Shown here: one piece after another, positions 56,390 to 64,000 of the stretch
Position numbering within the stretch: the stretch's first letter is position 1
How the letters are laid out: every line of letters starts with the position of its first letter
NCBI GenBank assembly: GCA_963678675.1
Contig: OY783198.1
Coordinates: 14,817,811-14,881,810, forward strand
Length of the DNA: 64,000 nucleotides
From: Xiphydria camelus
Lineage: Eukaryota > Arthropoda > Insecta > Hymenoptera > Xiphydriidae
Direction of reading: 5' to 3'
Notes under the pieces: generated by a model
Databases searched by the model: none
Told to the model about the DNA's origin: nothing
Seen by the model: only the letters and a program-made list of their open reading frames with translations
Translations under genes and position numbers: made by a program

Positions 56390-57180
56390 TGGCCTATGTT
56401 GCCTGGCCTATAGAGCGATGCGTTAAAAATACTGTCAAGTTAAGTACTTTGAATTACAATTACGTAAAAACGGTATGGCTGGGTATCCCTATCTTGTAAT
56501 ATGTCATTCCTAACGTCATCATACATCATATATTAGTTTTTTAACAAAATATATAGACAATTTCTGCTGCTATAAATGAAAACGGCTCTCTAGCTTATGT
56601 TTTGCCTATACCTTGCATGTTAAAACTCCCAACTTTGAAAGTGAATATCTCCACTTTGGTATGGGCACGGTTCTAATAATTTGATGAATGTATAGCTAGA
56701 ACTATTAATAACATATGGTCCAAATTTCAAGCAAATCCCGAGTCGAAAAATAAAGTCTATTCAAAGCCTCAAAGTCCTATGACTTTATAGGAGTAGGAGG
56801 TTTAAAGTAGGCGAAATTAGCATGGCAATTCACGTCCTACATTAAGCCTAAAGATGGCAGTTACTTCTATTTGTGCCACTTTTAGGCTTTATGTAGGAGG
56901 TGCCAGTAACTCCCGATAGACCTCCACATCCTATCCCGAGTCGAAATTGGCGAGACTATGGCGCTTGGGACAAGGTTGCGCTGTCGGTAATGACGAACAT
57001 TTAAGGTTCGAATTAAATTTTTATATTTTATTAATAATTGAAATTGTGTTACAATACATAGCGATAGCATTACAAATGTAGAAGAATAATGTATAATACT
57101 AAGCCAAGTATAATTTTTTTGTTTCTACTTGACTATCACTAGGTTTACGGAACCCCGTCAATTTGTCGGGTGACTTATTC
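56390..57180. other. no gene recognised
   Basis: A block with GGAGGTTTAAAGTAGGCG and CTTTATGTAGGAGGTGCCAG phrases lies near 56800-56900. No coding signature. Confidence 0.4.
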
Positions 57181-57181
57181 C

Positions 57182-57433
57182 ATTTCGATTATCTAATAAT
57201 CTATGAGGTTAATTTAACTTAACTTTTATTAGGTAATAATCAGACCAAAAAACTACAAAAATCACTACACGTCTGACGTTTCGGTTCCTCTTCGAAACCT
57301 CTCCGGAGACGCAATGAAGGATTCGTTCAAAGGGGAACTGAAACGTGCAATAATTTTTGTTGTTTTTTGGCCTGATTATTACCTAATAAAAGTTAAGTTA
57401 AATTAACCTCATAGATTATTAGATAATCGAAAT
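57182..57433. mobile_element. fold-back relative of the hammerhead element, decayed motifs
   Basis: Arms mirror from ATTTCGATTATCT (57182) to 57433 and share CACGTCTGACGTTTCGGTTC and GGTAATAATCAG with the 12395-12619 element. The minus-strand motif in the left arm has lost the conserved CUGANGA core (reads CCGGAGA). The right-arm copy is more degraded. These are probably inactive. Confidence 0.7.
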
Positions 57434-57589
57434 TAAATACCTATACCTTTCTTGTACAGCGAAATGTAATATATGGAAAAGTATTCCACCAATTTAGTCT
57501 AAAATCTCCTAGATTCTTAAGATAATATTACTTCTGTTGCCTGTAGTTTAATATTAATTTAACTTAACTTTTTCCTAATGTGTAGTTCG

Positions 57590-57850
57590 GGGCCATTTTT
57601 GTATACCTAACAGTTACTTCGGGGACATCTGGCTACTTCGGGGACCGTCCCCGAAGTTTTCCACCATATTAGGGGTATTTTGAGGATCGTCCCCGAAATC
57701 TCCATTATACACTGTTTGGTTACTTCGAGGACTTCAAACATCGATATTGCTTTGGGGACAATAATAAGTCCTCAAAATAATTATACATTGATTGTGTGTA
57801 GTTTGGGGACTGTCCTCAAAGTAACAGTGTCATCGGATAGGATTATTTGA
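57590..57850. repeat. array of CTTCGGGGAC words in both orientations
   Basis: About eight copies of CTTCGGGGAC, TTTGGGGAC or their complements, including the palindrome ACTTCGGGGACCGTCCCCGAAGT near 57633 (broken here: ACTTCGGGGACC then GTCCCCGAAGT). Part of the word recurs in 60092-60387. Confidence 0.7.
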
Positions 57851-59372
57851 GGATACATTTGGAATAAAATGTTAAATATTAGATTAGTTAATAGAATGTT
57901 AGAACTTTAAATGTTCTGCTCGAGTATTTGAAATTTTAAAGTTAGTTAGTCGTTAAAGTTAGTTCAATTAGGACCTCTTTTCATTTTTAAAAATTCCTAA
58001 CTTTGCAGGATCCATCAACAAAGAGAAGCACGTTAATTAAGAACTCGATACAGTTTCGTGCTAAATATATTTGAAGCTTAACTTACCGAGTGTACATACA
58101 TATATCAGCGATAGTTAGATTTCAGTGTGTTAAACCATTGGGCAAATTTTATGTGAATGCAATGTGAGTGTATGTACATATATGTCCTAAAGGCATGTAC
58201 ATGCACTCACATTCTGTTTAAGGACATATTGTCCTTATAGTACTTCAAGATTGTTGTTACACATTGAAATCAATATCAGTAGTAAAAGAAGCAAAAGTTA
58301 CTTGTAAATCGGATACCACTTTCAGTCTGTAACAATGGTTTCGAAAAATTTGGGGAATTTCACCGAAAAAACTCGAATGATTATTATTCATTAAGACGTC
58401 CTAAAATTCTTCACTATTATTTAAAAATTCGCGATTTTAAGGTTAAACCAATACCTCGATCTGCCCTGTTGAAAGCTATCGGGAAATCAAACGTTTTAAA
58501 CTGCTACGTACTACCTATAAACGGCTTGAGCGCCGTCTAAACATTGCTGAAATCAAATTCAATCATTAATATCCACTGTTAGCACGCGTAAAAGTAGTCT
58601 ATACTATAGAAGAGATAGAGTATACATCAGAGCAGCGAGCAATCCTGCGAGTGCGAGCGGTTGCGACGTTACCTATATCGCATTTATTCGCACTCCCAAA
58701 ATGAAGCTCTACGTACTTATATGATTAGACATGTAATGGTGACTGACACGATCTTTCGAAACGTTCGCTGGGGAGTGCACGATTCCACCACAAATCATAC
58801 GATGCTCTTGAAGTGGCGTAAAGCCCTATGAATCACACGAGTACGAGTGAGAACGCCGATTAACCGTTAGAATACGTAACGGCCGTTCTAGACTTGTTGC
58901 ACATTTTCATATCGTATCGCCGTTGCGTATCGATTTATTATAACATAAGAGGCGATGGAAGGCGGACATTTTTTTCCCGTATCGTTGCTGCGTACTCAAC
59001 GTTATGCGAATCAAAAACGAGATACGCACGTATAATACAGCAGCGCTGCGAATAAAGGAGAAAAATTTACCGCGTTGCATCGTATCGCATTTTAAATTAA
59101 TACGTAGTAACAGGGATACGATGCGAGAAGTATACGTTTATAAGCAAACCATCAGCAATGCCACAAATAAAGAATACTATCCGCACGGCTTAAGAGTAAC
59201 CATGGAAAATATAAATAAACATGAAAGATTAGAGAAACTAACGATAGATATTCGGTTTGGAAGCGGCCGATGAAGTCATCACGCAGTCCTTTATCCATTG
59301 AAATTGACGTACCGCGTAATACATTGTAGACTGGTCTCGTCAAATGCGCCTGCCGGTATCGATGTTCCTATA

Positions 59373-59599
59373 CAGGGTGTCCCAGAAAATACACGCCAGC
59401 GTAGCGGGTTGCATATCGGTAAACGCACCCGATCCAAGATGGTTCTCTAAAATTCGGTGGTAATACCGACAGCCCAGACACGAACCGAATAGACGTTACC
59501 TACAGTCCGAAAGACATCGGTCATCTCAATAGTGGTGAATGTGACAGACGCTCCGTATAGTTTGATAATCGTTTGGCCTGTATTTTCTGGAACACCCTG
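59373..59599. mobile_element. 227-bp TA-flanked MITE, tip CAGGGTGTCCCAGAAAATAC
   Basis: The right end GTATTTTCTGGAACACCCTG mirrors the left with one mismatch. TA lies directly outside both ends, as expected for Tc1/mariner-type target sites. No ORF. Confidence 0.8.
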
Positions 59600-59621
59600 T
59601 ATAGTGATGTTACGGATAATA

Positions 59622-59808
59622 CAGGGTGGTCACGAGAATGCGGGCCGTAGGAATCATGCAAGTGCGAGTGAGAATATCCGGTGAGTGTATAAGAGCCTCT
59701 CTGTCGCACGCACTCTCCCTGACACACTCTAAGCTCTTATGCACGCGCGACATATTCTTATTCACACTCGTACGATTCCTAATGGCACGCATTCTCGTGT
59801 CCACCCTG
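59622..59808. mobile_element. 187-bp TA-flanked hairpin MITE, tip CAGGGTGGTCACGAGAATGC
   Basis: The right end GCATTCTCGTGTCCACCCTG mirrors the left. TA flanks both sides. The middle has CAAGTGCGAGTGAGAATA / ATTCTTATTCACACTCG and CTCTGTCGCACGC phrases of the family at 12992-13197. Confidence 0.8.
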
Positions 59809-60091
59809 TATAATATACAGAAGGTTTGATATGGTAGTAGATAAGTTTTAATAATAAAATATGTGACTGGTAAATACTAATTCGGGCGAATAAAATTCAC
59901 GTACAGTAAGTTCTGAAAAGTCCGCCTTAAATTTCGTAAGGGTGAGTAAGTACGATATACGAATGAGTAGTAGTAGTGTATACTAGCCCATGCGGCGGTT
60001 ATCTGCATATACATATGTAATGAATCCCTCACGCAGTCACAAGACGAGGGAGCCCCACTCATAGCATTTCCACTTTACTCGAATAATTTAA

Positions 60092-60387
60092 TAATTTACC
60101 AATTCTAAGATTATGAATGCTCTTTCGGAAAAGTATCCAGTCGATTCGCTTTTGAATTTCATTGTATGGTAGTAAATTACTTAAGGAAAATTAATAAATT
60201 ATCGGTCCCCTAATTATTAGTTTTCAAAGTAATTTGAGAGCTAACCCGAGGTTTAACTTGATACTTCGGGGACCGATAATTTATTAATTTTTTCTAAATA
60301 ATTTACTACAATACGATAAGGTTCCAGAGCGAATTACATCGAATTTCTTTCCGACAGAGCATTCACAAACTTAAAATTGGTAAATTA
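60092..60387. mobile_element. 296-bp fold-back element
   Basis: Positions sum to 120479 over arms of about 130 bp, with TAATTTACCAA ends, GAATGCTCTTTCGG and its mirror, and ATAAATTATCGGTCCCC and its mirror near the centre. Confidence 0.8.
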
Positions 60388-60544
60388 CTGAATTTTTGAA
60401 GTCAAATGTCAAATACTCGAGCAGAACATTTAACGTTCTAATACATATATATGTATTTATTTCTTTGACATGACTTATTTATTAGAACAGCCTGTTTAAG
60501 GACATTATCCTTAACCCTCCGGTAGGCACGCCCAGTTTCTCTTA

Positions 60545-61447
60545 GGGCCGAAACCACCAACTCTGATTAAATTGTTAATTCCCGATTAGCTTAATTTAAT
60601 TATGCTCTTGCGTTCCACCAATTTTTAAACCATGATTAAAGTGAGATAATCACCGTTGAACTTAATCAGCCATTTTTGGCCGATTAGGAACCTAACCAGT
60701 GATTAACGTGGATCAAAATAACCTCAAAGTCGAAGTTTCACTGCTGTGCAATACTATATCGGACATGAATTTATTTTACGACGATATTTTATCATCATCT
60801 GATGATGAAAATAGTATCGAAATTGATAGAAGGCCACATTTAATTAAGGAACGAATTAATTATTTCCAAACTTTGAATGATTTGGATTTCATTACGCGTT
60901 TTCGGTTATCGAAAGACAGTGTTGAAACTTTGCTTCTGGAAATTGTACATAATTTGCAACACGCTACAGAAAGATAAATTACTTCTTAAAAATAATATAT
61001 AATCTATTTTAAAATATCGCAACATTATCATATTACGTTAAAAATCGCGTAGAATTTTCTGTATTTACTAAATAAAGGGAGTGCACATTTCAAAAACCAC
61101 GCTATTGCACCCAGAGTACAACTCCTGCTTGCTCTCCGGTATTATGCAACTGGTTCCTTTTTAAATTCTGTTGGAGATTTCGGCAGCTCACTGAGCTCGG
61201 CTTGCGGCGCGTCAGTTGATCACGTCAGGTTTTCCTCCTACTCCATTACAAGTTCCGTTGATGAACCAATCAGAATCACCGTTACAACAAAACCAAAACT
61301 TATTGCGAAGAGGGTATATGATTAGATAATCGGGGGTTAAAAATTCATGGTGGAACGAATTGTGCAGTTAATCATGATTAGAACGCCGATTAAATATAAT
61401 CGTGATTAGGTAATCAAGCATTTAATCAGAGTTGGTGGAATCGGCCC
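60545..61447 (+). mobile_element. PIF/Harbinger deletion derivative, 903 bp, TTA duplications
   Basis: Left end GGGCCGAAACCACCAACTCT and its mirror at the right (to 61447) are flanked by TTA at 60542-60544 and 61448-61450. GATTA/TAATC words crowd both ends. Contains a transposase 5' fragment in the same orientation. Confidence 0.85.
60699..61230 (+). pseudogene. PIF/Harbinger (HARBI1-like) transposase, N-terminal fragment
   Basis: The open frame 60699-60977 ends with FITRFRLSKDSVETLLLEIV, the N-terminal helical region of Harbinger transposases. After a roughly 120-bp interruption, AIAPRVQLLLALRYYATGSF and NSVGDF continue the family order at about 61105-61180. Then the coding homology is lost. 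The interruption may be an intron with mutated ends or an inserted sequence. The catalytic DDE part is missing. Confidence 0.75.
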
Positions 61448-61454
61448 TTAAGGT

Positions 61455-61665
61455 AAGTCTATACCGGGATACAAAAATGTTGGCAACACGATAATCCGGT
61501 GTTGTCAACATGTATCCCGCCGACTTGCAACTCGCCGACGGATACTCTGCAACAGCCAGTATCCCGAATGTAGGTACAAACCGGGATATAAAATGTTGGC
61601 AACATGTTGGCCACACGAGTATCCCGTCGACTAGCGACAATTTAATTGCTACTCGTAAACTGCGG
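61455..61665. repeat. short repeats CGGGATA / AATGTTGGCAACA
   Basis: ACCGGGATACAAAAATGTTGGCAACACG and a similar phrase recur about 130 bp apart (each here broken for length: ACCGGGATAC, then AATGTTGGCAACA), with GTATCCCG mirrors between. Likely a decayed MITE. Confidence 0.45.
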
Positions 61666-61766
61666 GCGGCATGACATCAAAGAAAGCTGTTGCCTGTTGC
61701 TTGTATCCGAGTTTCCCATTTGAAATGGGAAACATCGGAAACATCGCTCTCTCTGGACTAGAACCT

Positions 61767-61795
61767 ACCTACCTACCTACCTACCTACCTACATA
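61767..61795. repeat. (CTAC)n microsatellite
   Basis: About six or seven CTAC tetranucleotides. Confidence 0.9.
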
Positions 61796-62001
61796 CGATA
61801 ATGTTCCGTCGCACGAGGGACAGAATTTCAGAAGGTCGATTGAAACCTTTTAATAGTATCGATCATAAATAACATATATTTCTTGCATACATTTTTCATT
61901 GAATGCCACATTATACGGGCCGCACAGTGTTAACATGGCAGATCGGACGGCGTATCGTATTTCTCATTTCACAAAGCAGTACTCTCTCACTACATGTGTA
62001 T

Positions 62002-62970
62002 TGTGACGTGGAGAATCGCTCCGCGTCACAAAAAGGGTGCACTCGGGCCCCTTTCGGAAGATGCGCGCGAATCGATTCGCGATAAGGTCGCGCGAAGCGT
62101 CACGAGCGCGATCGTGGCGAGAAGACGAGCGAGTCGGAGCCGAGAGTCTTGCGCTGGGATTCAGCGGGTGAACCCCGATGGTTCCCCGAGTTAGTTTTGC
62201 GATTACGCTCGGCAAGTGAGCTTTTTAGTTTGTGAGCTAGCGAGAGTGCCCCGAATCAAGTTAAGAGAGTGCGAACGAGAGCAAGCAGAGGAGCCGCGAC
62301 GAGAGCCACCGTGAGAGCCCTACCCGATATCGAGAGAGAGCTCCTCCCAGGAGGCTGTGGTCAACGTCGAGAGGACCCCCGGATCTGCCACCCGGAAGCC
62401 GAGGAGCTGGTACGCGCCCAGCCAGGAAACGACCGCTGCAGCCCCGGTACGCTCCCCTTTTTTTCGCGCGACCTCCGACTCGCCTCCGCGCCGTAGCCCG
62501 CCGTCCGAGAGCGCACGTTTTTGTTAGCGCCTCCGTGCGAGCGCTTCGTTTCGTCCGTCGGCGAATCGAGCGGTGTCCGCGGGATTGTGCGGCACCGTTT
62601 CGGTGTTTCGTTAGATTAACGCATGCGAGCGTCGTTCGGGGATCAGTGTAGAGTTCCCCGTCAAATAAACGCTGTTCTTTTTTTAACGAAGTCGAGATTC
62701 TTTTTCGCGAACCCGTCCGCGAATCCGTCCTCCCGGGTCCCAGCCCGCGCACCTCGAACCGCCCCTCTACCATACGCTAGAGGTAGCCGAGCCCGACGGA
62801 GATCGAACCGTTTCCGATCTCCCGGTTCTCGTCCGTTTTCAGGGACCGCGTTCGTCTCCCTGAGTGGCGGGATCGTGACCCGCCTGGCGCCCATCGTTCC
62901 ATCGTCGCGCGCGCGGCATCGTAGCGGAGGGCACCGAGGGCCCTCACCGAAACGCTACGTCATAGTATGT
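62002..62970 (+). repeat. CpG-rich block, possible solo LTR
   Basis: Starts TGTGACGTGGAGAATCGC with a nearby mirror (GCGTCAC), a start style common in insect LTRs. It is GC- and CpG-rich, with an AATAAA signal at 62664-62669. I cannot fix the 3' boundary, a second LTR or internal genes, so a promoter or first-exon CpG island is an alternative. Open frames on both strands are composition effects. Confidence 0.35.
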
Positions 62971-63104
62971 TCTTTCTAGATTGAAAAGAAAGGCACGTAA
63001 TTATTTCTCTCGGCAGAGGCACTCTCCCGATGCGTGATTTCGCGCATACGGCTGCCAAGTGGCACGTGCGAATATCAAGCCACGTTCAGGCTTCTGTCGG
63101 TAAA

Positions 63105-63400
63105 GGCCAAAGCACATCTAGGCGAAGCGAAGCGACGCGAAGCGAAGCGACGCGCCGCGAAACGAAGCTACCTTTTATATTTCCATTGATTCTTATGAGG
63201 TAATGCACACTTGAGCGAAGCGAAGCGAAGCGCCGCGACCTAGGATAAGCACACTTGTGCGACTGGAAGCGCAGCGAAGCGACGCGCCGCGAAGCGAAGC
63301 TACCTTTTATATTTCCATTGATTCTTACGAGGTAACGCACACTTGAGCGAAGCGAAGCGCGGCGAAGCGAAGCGCCGCGAAGCGAAGCGCCGCGAGAAAT
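63105..63400. repeat. GCGAAGC-word arrays, two tandem blocks
   Basis: GCGAAGCGAAGCGACGCG-type arrays alternate with CTACCTTTTATATTTCCATT-GATTCTTA and GGTAA-GCACACTTGAGCG phrases; the block repeats about every 140 bp (near 63120 and 63260). Confidence 0.85.
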
Positions 63401-64000
63401 GTTTATCGTGGACGGAATGTAATTCCTTAACGGATGTAAAGTCGTCGATCACTTCCGTTAACGATTCGAAAATCCTTTCCAAGATAGATCTCGTCAACGA
63501 AATGAATTTTCTCACACGAAATAGTATCTTATATCATAAGGCAGAAATTCGAGATTTTTTCAGACTGTGTTTAATTAGGTAGTAACACGAGGCATGGTTT
63601 GGGGAGGAGTCTACGATCTATATAAACACAGTCTTAAAAATTCGAGGATTTCCGCCGAATGACATATACTATTTTTCCTCACGAATGCCCATTTCTCAAA
63701 ACAAAACATGTACACGGCTCATTTCACGTTGCGTTCATCAGTTTGAAAAGGGCGAAAATGAATGAAAAAGGCGAAAAAGGTGAAAATGACTGACATTTCA
63801 CGGTGCTTCCCTTCCCTCCCTTCTCTAACCCGGTATCCATATATGGATATTTTCAGGTATAGCTGTTTATACCTGGTAGAGAAGGGGATAGAATTCGCCG
63901 CGCTTCTCTTCGCCGCGCTTCGCTTCGCCGCGCTTCTCTTCACCGCGCTTCGCTTCGCCGCGCTTCGCTTCGCCGCGCTTCGCTTCGCCCAAGTGTGCGT
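63336..64000. mobile_element. element with GCGAAGC-word inverted arms, reaching the window end
   Basis: ACGCACACTTGAGCGAAGCG at about 63336 is mirrored by CGCTTCGCCCAAGTGTGCGT at 63981-64000. Arms contain GCGGCGAAGCGAAGC and its mirror for over 60 bp. The interior includes a hairpin MITE (63520-63672). The element may continue past the window. Confidence 0.7.
63520..63672. mobile_element. hairpin MITE, tip ATAGTATCTTATRTCAT
   Basis: Third copy of the family at 26923-27096 and 27313-27474: CAGACTGTGTTTAATTAGGT and AAACACAGTCTTAAAAATTC arms, ending GACATATACTAT. Confidence 0.75.

Larger units (their letters stand above)
57898..60442. repeat. distant inverted pair around TGTTCTGCTCGAGTATTTGA
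   Basis: TAGAACTTTAAATG/TTCTGCTCGAGTATTTGA near 57898-57930 is mirrored at about 60407-60442. The enclosed 2.5 kb holds several younger MITEs and no recognised gene, so it may be one old element filled with insertions. Confidence 0.45.

Noticed and set aside
62261..62979. Arginine-rich frames up to 170 codons on both strands
   Set aside because: CpG-rich composition keeps many frames open; no domain or codon pattern favours one.

Overview
The window looks like a repeat-rich intergenic stretch of an insect chromosome, most likely hymenopteran and possibly an ant. That is an inference from four things: AT-rich DNA with isolated CpG-rich islands; many terminal-inverted-repeat (TIR) transposons and fold-back elements; transposase families typical of insects (mariner, PIF/Harbinger, hAT-like, piggyBac-like, Crypton); and long GA, CA and TA microsatellites. 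I found no ordinary conserved single-copy host gene, rRNA or tRNA. Almost every protein signature belongs to a mobile element, and most copies are broken.

Layout. 1-6 kb: a mariner deletion derivative, a fold-back element, a decayed Tnp2-like transposase preceded by a cluster of a short word, and a SWIM zinc-finger fragment. 6-10 kb: a 1.9-kb element with about 200-bp inverted repeats, a near-perfect 320-bp palindrome with the same tip, and several nested hairpin MITEs. 10.4-17 kb: the best preserved gene, a six-exon Crypton-type tyrosine recombinase in which five junctions share phase 1. It carries one frameshift. Its second intron holds three fold-back elements, one bearing two hammerhead ribozyme motifs facing opposite ways. 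18-20.5 kb: dispersed repeat copies and a duplicated segment around a GA microsatellite with a 200-N gap. 22-24.5 kb: a MADF-domain pseudogene, a complete hAT-like element (8-bp target duplication, GTAATCA arrays) and a Harbinger-type MITE. 24.6-25.6 kb and 29.6-30.2 kb: CpG-rich blocks without a supported gene. 26.5-28.1 kb: a mariner transposase split by an insertion. 28.5-36.7 kb: TTAA-flanked elements, a Harbinger transposase start, tandem repeats and a second SWIM fragment. 38.2-40.3 kb: the 5' part of an LTR retrotransposon (LTR, primer-binding site, gag with three SAP-like motifs), cut off inside the zinc knuckle. 42.3-50.1 kb: matching inverted tips enclose a large palindrome, a DUF4806-type gene remnant and about nine 280-bp tandem units. 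52.8-56.4 kb: a 3.5-kb element with inverted repeats over 500 bp, encoding an XPG/FEN1-like nuclease plus a CXC cysteine cluster. 57-61.5 kb: more fold-backs, a degenerate relative of the ribozyme element, TA-flanked MITEs and a Harbinger deletion derivative with TTA duplications. 62-64 kb: a CpG-rich LTR-like block and an element with GCGAAGC-word arms reaching the window end.

The genes do not form a pathway. The unifying theme is invasion and nesting of mobile DNA. Many elements have arms built from arrays of a family-specific short word (GTAATCA, GCGAAGC, GATGCG, CCAACG, CGTATA, GGGGAC). Several unrelated-looking arms share similar outer tips. Strongest candidates for new biology are the nuclease/CXC element, the inverted hammerhead pair, the intron-rich Crypton gene and the 7.76-kb bracketed element. 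All calls are from reading alone; no database or folding software was used.
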